A stretch of 64,000 nt of DNA from Combretum micranthum (Eukaryota > Streptophyta > Magnoliopsida > Myrtales > Combretaceae): contig JAMXBD010000094.1 of the NCBI GenBank assembly GCA_024138025.1, forward strand, positions 992,001 to 1,056,000. The letters run 5' to 3'. Position numbers and translations under genes: made by a program. This document shows positions 35,751-46,323 of the stretch, piece by piece. A model generated the notes under the pieces. That model did not search any database. It saw only the letters and a program-made list of their open reading frames with translations, and had not been told where the DNA came from. Every line of letters begins with the position of its first letter. The first letter of the stretch is position 1.

Positions 35751-37220
35751 ATGGCACCCCTAAGAAGAAGACCATCCAATCCTAGCGACGGTGCTAGCCA
35801 AGAGTTTGACACCAACATTGACGCTGGGAGCAAAACATGCTGCCACTTAAAATGTTAATCCTAATGATGATGCAGTATAGGTAGTATTACCTGACCATAC
35901 ACAGCTTGTGTGTGTAATGCAAGACAATCTCAAGATTATGAAGGAGTTCATCACCATGATGACTCCATTCTTGCCTGTTGCGGTTGCTTTTACTGCTGCA
36001 CAACAAGGAATGACCTCGTCAAATCCTATTATTGCTGCACAGCCATGCGCTGCCCAAGTAACTCAACTACCTAATACTTTAGGCATTAATGCAATGCTAC
36101 TCAAGGAAGTGATGAACAAGTTCATAGCCTAGAACTAACTGCAACACTTGAAGCAAGGAGTGTGGGAATCCAGCTTGGAGGTTCTTCATCCTCACCGGCT
36201 ATTCCTCAGATTGTGATAGATGGAACAACATCTCAACCTAATCAGACACCCGTTGTGGTTGCAGCACCTACTCCAAGGGGCTCTTTTGTCACTAAAGAGG
36301 ATCTTGACGTTTATTGAAAGAAATACAGGCAAAATCAACTGTGAGAGTGTTGGATCTCAAACTCTCGTACATCCAGCATATTGCTGCTAAACCATACCTT
36401 AAGGACTACATTAGTCCTAAGTTCATGCTATTTAATGGCAAAAAAGGAGCATAAAAGAGCATCTTTTAAAGTTTATTGAAACCTTAGAAGTCTATGGCTT
36501 GGATGATGACTTCAAATTAAAAGAATTCTCAAAATCTCTCACAGAGAAGGCATACACATGGTATGTCAACCTTCCTCTTGGATCAATAGATTCATGTGAA
36601 AGCATGTGCAAAATGTTCCTTGAAAAGTTCTTCTCCGCTCAAGAGCGGGTCACTCTAACCGACATGGGATGCATTAGACAAAAGCCCAAAGAGGACTTGA
36701 TGGACTATATTGAGCATTTCAGAGGACGCTCTCTTGATATCCAAGACATGTGTAATGAGAAAGAGCTGGTGAAAATATGTATTCAAAGAATGTTTACTGA
36801 GTACGCAGTGCACCTTGAGAACCTTTCGTTGGTTTCCTTTGCTGCTTTAGTTGACAATGCGTGAAGGACTAACAATTTTGTCACACAACAGAAGGGAGAA
36901 AATGGAAGATTTAACAAAAGGGTTTTATCTGTGAACTCAGCCTAGGGCGATAACTCTAGCGGAGGGAAGAAGCCAAGAGACAAAAGTCAGGAAACCCTGC
37001 ATCATCATTATCTTACCCCTGCTCAATGGGTAAAGTACATGCAATGCTGGACAAATGATTGTAGGATGGGAATATTAAACACCCAAGAGTTGACCATTTA
37101 CCTACAGCTGAAGAAAAGAATAACCTAAAGTTTTGCAGATTTCACAGAACAGTGGGCCATTCCATTGAAGAATGTTGGACATTAAAAAAGATATTCAATG
37201 AGAGAGTGCAAAATGAAGAA
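35751..37220 (+). pseudogene. Ty3/gypsy gag (forward copy)
   Basis: The probable start is ATG 35751 (MAPLRRRPSNPSD), 41 bases after LTR B. A stop interrupts the frame near 35857. A second open stretch, 35908-36132, begins in MCVMQDNLKIM. The gag domain itself is at 36499-36864 (AYTWYVNLPLGSIDSC, FLEKFFSAQERVTLTDMG). It ends in TGA where arm 1 has CAA, a C-to-T change. A frame disruption also lies just upstream near 36450. The zinc-binding-like segment is at about 37130-37190. Only this copy has the leader and the gag N-terminus. Not functional. Confidence 0.85.
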
Positions 37221-37539
37221 CTCATTATTGATAATAATGATGTCAGGAACAATCTGCTTCTTGCACATAACAATTAGCGTGGCTCCGTAAATGTTGTTAC
37301 TCATGACCTTCAATATCAGAAGCGAATGAAGTGCCACATGTCGAGACAAAAGAGGATGAAATAAAATCAACTGAAGGTGAAGAGGTTAAATGTTCACCTG
37401 TTGTGATGGCACTGTTGAAATCTTCCAACTTCAGGAGTTTCTTTGATATCTTAGGTTTCAACGAGAAAACGCGGCTTGCAGCAGCATCTGCATTTGCGCA
37501 AATATCTTAAGGTCAATATGCATAGTGTAATACATCGCA

Positions 37540-38045
37540 ACCTATGAGAAGAATAGCAGATGCACACAAGAATGCAATTTTATTTTCTGAAAGGTTTACT
37601 CAATGGCCATCTTATGAGGAGAACCTTTGTAGACAATGGGTCCTCCATCAACATTATGGCTATGACCACATTTAAAACCGCTAATCTTGATATTGGACAA
37701 CTGGTCAAACGACCTATATTTGTAAATGGCTTTAACCACTCTTCTACGATACAATAGGATATATCAACGTGAATCTCAAGATTAGACCTATTCGAGGTTC
37801 CACCACTTTCCACGTGATCGATGCGCCAGCCTACTACCACTTACTCATCGATCAAAAATGGCTGCACGATCACCATTTAATACCTTCCACATGACACTAG
37901 TGCATCAAGGGTCATTGGAAAGGAAAGGACGTGTTCATCCCAGCCACCAGAAATCCTTTTCAATGCAATGAATCATACTTCATTGAATCAGCCTTCTTCG
38001 ACAAATTTGCTGAAGAAGGAGAAACAGCTATTGTGAGACCTACCG
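37540..38045 (+). pseudogene. Retropepsin-like aspartic protease (forward copy)
   Basis: It contains RRTFVDNGSSINIM near 37618-37660, followed by IGQLVKRP and, after a frame break near 37757, the second half ending in the ESAFFDKFAEEGE region near 38010. Arrangement and breaks parallel arm 1, but with additional changes: Q becomes D in the LIxxxW segment, and a TGA replaces Trp in the following segment near 37894. Confidence 0.8.
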
Positions 38046-38289
38046 GCATCCCATTGCTTACGTAGGAAGAAGCCTAAAAGGATCAGCAGAAAAAGAGAGA
38101 CGCGTGGCTGTCGTGGGGGCAAGAAGAAAAGAAGACCAATTGGAGAAATTGATGGTTTTATTAGGAAGACGAACGGAAAGTATATCTTTTATGACCATCT
38201 CAGGGACCTAAGGAAGTTTGATCATCTTCTTCAAACCCCATACCAGTTCAAGAAAACCAGCCCACCCCTCCACAAATGCAAGATCAAAT

Positions 38290-38545
38290 TAAGCCTCAAA
38301 CCGAGGAAATAAGGAGTTGGGTCTAATGCAACTGGATGAGTCGCCATCGCCAATCTTCATAAGTAAAAGTCTTCCGTAAGAAATCAAAACACCTCTCATC
38401 GCAGTACTGAAAGAATATAGAGACGTGTTTGCTTATGCATATGAGGAGATGCCAGGACCCAATCCTAATCTCATGGTGCATAGATTAAACATTACATCAG
38501 GGATCAAGCCTATAAAGCAAGGGTTATTGCAAACTTCAAAATCCA
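38290..38545 (+). pseudogene. Truncated RT stub (forward copy)
   Basis: It reads IAVLKEYRDVFAYAYEEMPG and PNLMVHRLNITSGIKPIKQG, the conserved entry into gypsy reverse transcriptase. After LLQTSKS it stops resembling RT. The catalytic core, RNase H and integrase are absent, so the element must borrow these in trans. A stop codon lies just upstream in ISKSLP*. Confidence 0.8.
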
Positions 38546-39429
38546 AAAACAATGCTATCACTGCTCCTGTGAATTTTCAATACATCAAGAAGTTCCATAT
38601 GTAAAAACAGTATGTACTCACAGTCATATTGTAGAAATAAATAGCTCACGTTATACGAGCTTATTTTCTGATATTACTCTTATAAATATTTTATGTTGTT
38701 GCAAAGTCAAAGATTTATCTCTTTAGCACACATTTAACACATAACGCATGAATGCAGTAAATAAATTAAACATCACTACTGCTTGGTAAGAGCATTGTCT
38801 CCTAAGCACGTGATGACACGCCTGCATGCTGACTGGTAGAAGACATTGTCTCCTTGGCACATGACAATACAATCTCACACCTAAGTTCGTGAAAATGAAT
38901 GTTTTAAATGCATGTGATTGATGGTTGAGTATTAGGAAATACCCTCTTAACCAACTAAACTGGATTATTAGGGTAACAAGCCTATGAAGCATGTAATACT
39001 ATTGCTGCTAGAAGCGTGATCAATCTATTGCCCTAATAATAATAATATTTTTACTAGCAAGTGAGAGCACTGCTTCAATGCATGACATAAAAGTCATATT
39101 AAGGCAATGAGCCTATGATACATGATACTATTGCTGCTTAAAGCACGATCGATTTACTATTTTAAGTCATAATGATGCTGTTTCTTGCAAGCGAGAGTAC
39201 TACTCTAATGCGCGACATAAGAATCATATAGGCTTTTATTATGATCACTGCTGCTAAGTGAACGCAATGCTTCCTAAGTGCAAGCACACACTATTGATGG
39301 CTTAACTGAAATTTTGACATTCACATATGTGTGTGTATATATATATATATAAAGGAAAGATCAATCACTGCAATAAATTCAAATCATTTCATTCAAGTAA
39401 AAGGAACGTTGGCATATTGTTCAAACTGG
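38546..39429 (+). other. Non-coding 3' region of the element with repeats
   Basis: The mirror of the arm 1 segments holds the AGGAGACAATG unit pair (about 38772-38870) and the 130-bp unit pair (about 38990-39230). An (AT)n run lies at about 39333-39350. The minus frame at 38723-38992 runs through the repeats and is not considered a gene. Confidence 0.6.
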
Positions 39430-39950
39430 AAACAAGGTAACAAGCATGCCTAAGCTAAGGCTTGCAGTTCAAGCCTACTACAGAATCTAAGTCATCATCT
39501 CATAAAGCGGCCTCCATCCTTGTCTTTGCTGCTCAGTAAGCCATAAGCTACTAATATCGAACTATAGCATACGAGCTCCTTCAATGCATTTGACAAGCTG
39601 CTTCAACTCTATTGTTGATAAGGAGCTCCAATGTTTGTCCATCAGCAGCATGACGTCACTAATCATCTTCACCATGGCAGTAGCTACCTCTGTCCCCAAC
39701 ATAGGAGAACTAGCACATAATTCCCTGTCCATAGCATTAAGGCTCTCCAAGAGTGATATTAAATCAGATAACACAACAAAGCCACGAAATCAAGCTATCT
39801 CCTCCAATGCAGCATGATCCTTTGAAGTTGTTACCATGTTTCACAAGACATGTCAACAACTAGGGGAGGAGGGAATTCAATAGATACTCCATACCACTCT
39901 TTATTCTCATGTAGAATATCTCTTCATTCTTGTCACCCTTGAAGCTCAAG
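39430..39950 (-). pseudogene. Frame antisense to gag (arm 2), internally deleted
   Basis: Counterpart of 31329-31918. The central part (39562-39774) is open and contains LLMDKHWSSLSTIELKQLVK. The N-terminal part has additional stops and the shared TGA. About 115 bp encoding the C-terminal helix region is deleted relative to arm 1. The one-base loss of arm 1 is not present here, so LGTEVATAMVKM reads through. Confidence 0.6.
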
Positions 39951-40540
39951 GTGATAATGATAAGTGTTATAAGTGAAAAATCACTCTTCAAGTCTAGAAA
40001 ACATCATCGCGCCTTAAAGATGACTCCCTTTTATAATGACTATTGTTGATAGTGCACGCTTATAATATTCCTTGCATGTCATTTGTATACACAAGATGCT
40101 CGTTGCATGAAAAGCTCAATGTGTGCGAGTGTGCATGGTGCTGGCTATGTGTGGAATTCACTATGCATGAGGTTTGATGCTACACAAGGTGCTTACTCTA
40201 TGCAGAGGTTAACACTATGCAACCCTTATACGCGATACTCTCCTTATGCAAAGTCAAGGACATTAATGCTTGAACTCTTCACTTGATGAAGTTACCCCTA
40301 TATGACACTCCGTATCCTTCCCATGTAGCACTTCATGGATACAACATTGTAGCATGTTATTTGCTGCATAGTGATTGCTTCATATGGTACATACAACTTC
40401 AATATCAGTAAGTTATAGGAATAGATGCTCAAGAATAACACTGAATCTCGCCTGATGGTATCTTCGGAATCGGCACACAACATGGGCTCAATTATTGGAA
40501 ATTACCATCAGTTGGTGGTGATACGCACAGCTCACAATCC

Positions 40541-40700
40541 TTGGCCTTCAACAGGGTGTGTCACACTGAGTTCGTGATGCTTGGCCTTCAACAGGGCGTG
40601 TTCTACTGAGTTCGCAACTCTTGGCCTTCAATAGGGAGTGTGCACTGAGTTAGTGACGTTTGGCCTTCAATAGGAAGTATCGCACTAGGTATGCGATTCT
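40541..40700 (+). repeat. 40-bp tandem repeat, four units (arm 2)
   Basis: TTGGCCTTCAAYAGG recurs at 40541, 40581, 40621 and 40660, each followed by GTG..CACTGAGTT..TG. Arm 1 has three units. Confidence 0.9.
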
Positions 40701-40832
40701 GCACATACTCAGTTGGTTAGTGATGTCTTCTACCCCGTCGCTTCATCCACGTGGTGGATCCTTGAGAAAGGCAAACTGAGTATGAGAGAGTAGTAGTTCC
40801 TTTCTTTCGTTTCTGAACCGCAACACTGAGTT

Positions 40833-41688
40833 CGCTGTGACGACTTCTCTTCTAGTTGGATTTGGCTCTGACTCAATGAAATGATAGGAGTCATCAAACG
40901 CTTTGGGGCATAGGTATTTCTCTTCTTGATCTTCCTCCAAAATAAATGTTCAGAAATTGTTTGATCAACCCAATAGCTGCGAGGAGATAGAATTGGAGGA
41001 GGTTGGCCATTTCGTAGTAATAAATCTTTTTGGTTAATGGTGTCTATGATTCGTAATGCCATCTTCGAGAACCTTATAGCACTAAGTAAGCTATAAGCTT
41101 GATGGATGATAGATGGTTGTTGAGAAAAGCCACTTGATGGATGGCAGATGACTGTTGAGAAAAGCCACTCGATGGTTACGATGATTAACCTCGGTCTCGA
41201 TAGAAGATGAATGGCTATTGATAAAAGCCACTTGATGATTACTTCACCTGTTGCTTGATAGTGTCTCGATGCCTACTGACAAGTAAATCCTGCAAGAAAA
41301 GAAAATCAAATGCATAAGAAATAAAGTTAATAATATGATTACTGATCTATACAATTGTTATATATACATTAAGTGAAGAAGATTAATATTGGATTAAATT
41401 AATGATTTGGTGGACTAGATGATTATGCTAACGTTTTGGAATAAAGTGGCAATAATATATAATCGGTTTTAGAATGCAAACGAATGGACATTCATTACGG
41501 CATGTGATCAGCCCATCATAAAGGCATTGATTATTGATCAGCCCATCATAAAGGCATTTATTATATACATGAGAAAACAGATGGTCATTCATTACGAATA
41601 CAACAGCAATTGCAAAGGATGCAAGATATCCCTCTTTTTATATGAAAAATCGAAGGAATTTGAGTCGTCTCATTCCTACACCGGCAGT
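40833..41688 (+). other. Element 3' region, unique to the forward copy
   Basis: Not present in arm 1. It contains GCCACTTGATGG / GATGGATGGCAGATG-type short repeats at 41095-41260 and a 30-bp tandem duplication around 41508-41564 (GATCAGCCCATCATAAAGGC twice). No gene motif. Confidence 0.5.
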
Positions 41689-41844
41689 TATAAATTCAAA
41701 ACTGACTGTTACAAATTTAATACTAATGGTTACAAATTCAACAATGGTGGTTACAAATTCCACACTGGCGGTTACGAATTCAATACTAGCGGTTACACAT
41801 TCAAAACTAGCGATTACAAATTTAATACTCACGGTTACAAATTC
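41689..41844 (+). repeat. 21-bp minisatellite (about 7.4 units)
   Basis: The unit is of the form TACAAATTCAATACTGGCGGT, with substitutions but no indels. It would encode the heptad YKFNTxG. The array is flanked by a direct repeat of about 40 bp (GGAATTTGAGT..TTCATTCCTACA..GGCAGTTA at about 41655 and 41849). Because the period is a multiple of three and lacks stops, two plus frames and one minus frame are open across it. Confidence 0.92.
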
Positions 41845-42755
41845 ATATTGGAATTTGAGTTGTTTCATTCCTACATTGGCAGTTACAAGTGACAATGAAT
41901 TCTCATTTTAATGTGGAGTAGTTGCATTACCAAAGGTCACATAGTAAATCTACAAAGAATAAAGATAGAGGAACTTTAAAGGGATAGAATTGAAAGGGCG
42001 TGTATTCTCTTCGGCCAACAAGAGAATCATCCGATACTATGGATTGGCCTATGAATATATTTGCTATAACATCTCAGAAGGAATGAAAAGAAGCAAATTT
42101 TAAAGGAGTTAATAATGGGTGTTAAATGTCAATTATTATATGGAGACTTATGGATGCATTGGGCATGTATGCATTTATATATATATATATATATATAGAA
42201 GAGTTGCGGTAAAGAAAATTATTGGTGAATATTGAGAAAAGTAAACAAAACTCCCATGGCTCCAATAAGATATGCATGTCTTTATGTGTGCATTATTGAG
42301 ACTCGTATTATCTAAAAAAAAAAATCCAAAGCGGGTAGTCAACATATCAAGATTCTACACCATCTTGAGAATATTATTGGGTTAGATTCTTGTTTGTTAT
42401 ATCAAAAGAGATATGGTTAAATTATTGGAAATCCAATAAGGATAAACATATATTTAAAGGATACATTTGCAAATAAATTTGCATGGTGGTTCTCAACTTA
42501 CGTTCCTCGATACATTTACAAATAAATTTAGTAGCTCGTGAGTGCACACGATTATGCTATGAGCTCATGTATTGAAACGACTCATGTGAGACTCTTATCA
42601 TACTAACATGCCAGCAAATAAAGTTCTCAGCTATATAAGCGCATTTAGCATCTATTCAGCTATCGTATAAGCACGTGTGCTAAGTTGCAGCTTAACTATC
42701 CTTGATGAATTATGCAATGCCCAAAATACTTGAACTCCGTCCAATGAATTTTGGT
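41845..42755 (+). other. Element 3' region
   Basis: AT-rich, with an (AT)n run at about 42177-42197. No gene recognised. Confidence 0.5.
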
Positions 42756-42767
42756 CATGGGGCAAAA
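42756..42767 (+). other. Polypurine-tract position of the Ty3/gypsy element
   Basis: CATGGGGCAAAA directly precedes the TGTAGAGG start of LTR C. It is purine-rich but interrupted. Confidence 0.5.
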
Positions 42768-43402
42768 TGTAGAGGCCTAATATAATTATATAATAAATAT
42801 TTGGATCTGACTCTTAGGCTAAGTGACAAGGCCTGAAGAGTCCAGTCCATGTTATGGGATGACTTATGGGAGATTTGGCTTGGTGAGCTTGGAGTAAGGA
42901 TTGTTGGATCGGTCTATCCGCTCTCAACCTTTCTAAAAAGGTTATGCACTTAAAAGAGGCCCTCCATGTGCTTAAACTCAAAATGAGCCCACAGAACGAT
43001 CCATTAAAAGAAGAGCTTATCTAAGCGTTGACACATGTTATGATCTAACGAATGCTGTCAACAACTAAACTCTATAAATATCTCAAGAGTTCTCCTCATT
43101 TTACAAGATCGGAGAGATCCAGAGAAACGCCATCTTGCTCTCAAAGTATAATTACAGAGATCAAATAGGAATCAAAACGAAGAACTCATTGCCTCTCCAA
43201 GAACTGTGGGGTTGATGTTACATAACTCCTCCACCTGTCACGTGTGCATTCAAGCTATCTAAGATTGCTTACTCTTTCTCCCTATCATCTCTCCATAAGT
43301 CATCCTTATGTGTCATTACCAAGTATCTCTTTTGAAGTCTCGTGTAACACAAGCCAAATGCTGCACGCACGTGATCACTACAATCGGATCGACTCCACTA
43401 CA
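42768..43402 (+). repeat. LTR C (complete 3' LTR)
   Basis: It starts TGTAGAGGCC and ends CCACTCCACTACA, 635 bp. It contains TATA-like TATAAATA at 43073-43080. It is the reference for the other LTR copies in the window. Confidence 0.9.
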
Positions 43403-45410
43403 AATGCATATAAATTTTCTTACCCATGCCAAAAACAAATCATATCCCTTTTTTATTATTTAATATTACCATATAACATATCAATATGGTGTTTATATAA
43501 TTTCGGTATATCATATCTTAGGAGTGTCATTGTCTTTAGGGTTACCAAACCTCATCTAACAAGTTGTTACGCAATTGCAGAAGTTCAGGTCTTTGCCGCT
43601 GACCCTAAATAGTAAATAGCCCTTTTTTTGCCAAGCCCAATTAGATTACACTACGTGGCAACCACTGAACCTATTCTCAGTAATATATATATGGATGAGA
43701 GTGATCTTGAAGCTACATTGCATGACATAAGATTCTATATATGCATTATTATGCGGTGTCAAAGGATTAATGAGCCTAATATAAGTTAGATGTGCTTTGT
43801 TGAATAATTTTCCTTAATTAAGAAGGCTTGACAAATCTGAATCTACTTTAATAGGGAGAGTACTGTTAAATTGACCTTAACATATCCATTCATAGGAAAG
43901 TGAGAACAAACTACATGGTATCAGGTATGTAAAAAAAACTGGAGGCCTATTATAAAAATTTCATTTGCATGACAAATAGATTTAGAGCTCCAACATGATG
44001 AAAAAAACGAATGGACCATACCAAGTTCATTTTGTTATGGAACCAAACATGTGAGTTTATTGAACAGCTCCGATTTAAATCAAACTCTTAAAATATTTAT
44101 TGTATTATTTGTTATAATTATTTTAATAGCAAGAAGATTGACCAATCTCATCAATCTCATCAACTGAACCATAAAAGTTTTTAAGAAAAATTTATCAAGT
44201 ATAACACACTGTATATATAAATAGATCTGAGTACAATCGATGTATGATTAAAGGTTAACATCTAATCATTGAATTTTGCAGCATTGTGATAAGTGGGAAA
44301 ACTACCATCATCGATAAAATGCATCATCGATAATCTTATAACCTAGCAATATTAACTATCTCTCTAAATTGATGGATGAGATTGAATCTTCTTCCATAAG
44401 CAGGAAAAAAAAAAGAAAGCACCGCCTTTTTGTTTTATTTTATTTTTGTCTGACCAGACAAACATCCCACCCTACCATTGAATAGTAGATTTAAAATCCA
44501 AACATATGATATGCAAGCGTTTAATCACATTGGAATATTATACATATATGTGGATTACTAGACAGTGATCTGAATACACCCATAAGAATATAGAATATGC
44601 TTTTATCAAAATTATCGGGTGTTGCAAGAAACATTTTTTTTTCCTTTTAATACCAGTATCTTTCAATGTTTATAGGGAATTTAACACATCCTATATCCAC
44701 ATATTTCATGAGCATGGTATTCGGATTCCAAGTTGCATTAAAAAAAAGGTTGAAAGAAGTTTCTAATCTGAACCCACCAAATTTTGACGAATCAATGCTC
44801 CATATAAAATAGGAGGCAGAAGGTGCGGCCAGAAGCCAAAGTTGATCACCCAAACACCTGATTGCTACTTCTAAGCATGGTTGTCCCATTAAAAAACTTG
44901 GCTACGAAAAATCCAAGAAAATGGAGTGGCTTAGATTGATAGGCTTCTTACTTCAAAACTTCTCCTAATTCAAATATGGATTCCAGTCAAATGAAGCAAT
45001 TTGACAAAGGCATGGTTGGTATCTTTCACGTTAAATAAGATAAAACGATTGCACATGTACTCATATCCACATGAACATCAACGTGCGACATCAACTAAAA
45101 ACCAATAATGCCAAATTTAACATATTGTCATATTTACAATCACATTTCACCTCTCAAACACCAACACTCTTTTCTCAATTTTCATCCCTCAGCAACTCTT
45201 GGTGCATACAGAAAGGAAAACGATTCTAATAGACATCCCATTGCTTGTCCAGCTAAGAGGTATGCGGTAAGAGGGGGGGAAAAATGACACAAACCAAAAA
45301 ATCTTTAAAATTTAAGAACAATTTTACTTACTTCTTCTTTCTTGTTTCCCACTACATCTTCATGTTTTACCCAGACTCAGAAAGGTTCTACTATACGATG
45401 CTCATCTGCC
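43403..45410. other. Intergenic DNA downstream of the kinase gene
   Basis: No second gene recognised. The 80-codon minus frame at 44647-44889 has no known motif. The last 200 or so bases (about 45180-45410) should hold the kinase 3' untranslated region. Confidence 0.4.
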
Positions 45411-45557
45411 TCAATTCTTCTGTTGCAAAGAACCATCTTTCATCAGCTTTAAGCTGAGATTGTTAAATCGTTCTCTTGAATACTGTCTTGATGCCTTCCG
45501 CCAATCTGTTCCAGCCTTCATCATCGCAGCAAACTCTTCATAACTTATTCTTCCATC
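45411..45557 (-). CDS. CPK: CPK exon 7 (EF-hand 4 and C-terminus)
   Basis: Starts [13 protein letters not shown] after acceptor ATGCAG and completes the EF-hand 4 loop. It ends in the conserved [17 protein letters not shown] tail and a stop. Confidence 0.9.
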   Translation of the reverse strand, partial: DGRISYEEFAAMMKAGTDWRKASRQYSRERFNNLSLKLMKDGSLQQKN

Positions 45558-45670
45558 CTGCATTGCCAATGGCATAGAGTTAGTACAATTTTCAAACCAG
45601 TTCAACCACCAGGTTTACTTTACACAGACAGCATGAACTTGAACAGATGGGTACATGGTAAATAACTGAC

Positions 45671-45961
45671 CTTGTCTGTGTCCACATCCTGCATAATGGC
45701 TTCAATAACTTCCTCACTTGTATCAACCTCATCAGCCAAAGCATAACATATCTCTTCAATCTCTATATACCCAGTTTGATTTTGATCAAAGAATTCAAAG
45801 GCCTTACGCAAGTGCTCATCATTGCCCATCTGATGACCAAGTTTATGCAGCCCACCCCGCAACTCATTGATGTTTATCTTGCCTTTATTAGTTGTCTCCA
45901 ACAATTCGAATCCTTCCTTAATGCCAGCAACTTCCTCCACTGATAAATGCTCAGCTATTAC
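45671..45961 (-). CDS. CPK: CPK exon 6 (EF-hands 1 and 3 fused, EF-hand 2 missing)
   Basis: 291 bp in one exon. The family normally has two exons here totalling 396 bp, separated by an intron. The sequence jumps from KININ-ELRGGLHKLGHQ straight to MGNDEHLRKAFEFFDQNQTG. Exactly 35 residues of EF-hand 2 and the intron are gone. The EF-hand 1 loop starts with Glu instead of Asp. EF-hand 3 (DQNQTGYIEIEE) is intact. The first half of the EF-hand 4 loop (DVDTDK) ends the exon. Confidence 0.88.
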
Positions 45962-46089
45962 CTAAAATGTTGAAATTGTACAATATTAGAGACAAACTAC
46001 CTAGGAAAATGCTAACACATATTGACATTGGAACAACCACCAGATGCAGATTCTTTGCACCAGTTGCATCCAAGGAGGCAGAGCATTAC

Positions 46090-46204
46090 CTTAAGAGCTC
46101 TTTTCTTGAGCTTATTCATTACTGAGAATTGCTTGAGACTTGCCTGAACAGTTTTACCCAAAGAAACATTAGGGCTCTCTTAGCATTTTGTACCCAAGGA
46201 TGAT
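46090..46204 (-). CDS. CPK: CPK exon 5 (junction/autoinhibitory region, one base short)
   Basis: 115 bp instead of the 116 bp expected from flanking phases. It begins HPWVQNAKRA. Then one C is missing in the run before CTAATG, throwing PNVSLGKTVQASLKQFSVMN out of frame. If read as is, translation stops soon after. Confidence 0.85.
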
Positions 46205-46323
46205 CTACAACAGCAATAGCAATGTGATCAATATTCACATAAGTGTTTTAAAATATTCATACAGTAGAACCACTATCTAAATTAAATTTAGAGACAAACA
46301 TATTAGCAAAAGTGATATATTAC

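Larger units (their letters stand above)
36230..40832 (+). repeat. Inverted-repeat arm 2 (forward internal region)
   Basis: Partner of arm 1 (30490-35181). The arms are separated by about 1.05 kb (LTR B plus leader and gag N-terminus), so a transcript through both could fold into a very long hairpin. The inner border lies near CAACCTAATCAG/ACACCCGTTG. The outer border lies near AACCGCAACACTGAG at 40832. Confidence 0.88.
29998..43402 (+). mobile_element. Composite Ty3/gypsy non-autonomous element with inverted internal duplication
   Basis: Three LTRs face the same way: A 29998-30489 (3' end missing), B 35182-35709 (5' end missing) and C 42768-43402 (complete). Between B and C lies the forward internal region: primer-binding site, gag, protease, RT stub, 3' region. 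Between A and B lies most of the same internal region in reverse orientation: 30490-35181 pairs with about 36230-40832 read backwards. B to C is thus one element with both LTRs. A plus the reversed arm is a rearranged second copy sharing LTR B. No matching 5-bp target duplication flanks A and C (ATTGT versus AATGC). Confidence 0.88.

Noticed and set aside
41527..41911. Overlapping open frames on both strands
   Set aside because: They are produced by the 21-bp repeat, which lacks stops in several frames. No start context, homology or codon signal supports a gene.
29993..43407. 5-bp target duplication around the composite gypsy element
   Set aside because: ATTGT on the left and AATGC on the right agree at only three of five positions.
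44647..44889. 80-codon minus frame downstream of the kinase
   Set aside because: Reasonable amino-acid composition but no motif, no splice partner and no similarity recognised.
46090..46204. Alternative splice sites to rescue the exon 5 frame
   Set aside because: The flanking acceptor and donor match the family's exon boundaries, and a shift of site would lose conserved residues on either side. A missing base explains it better.
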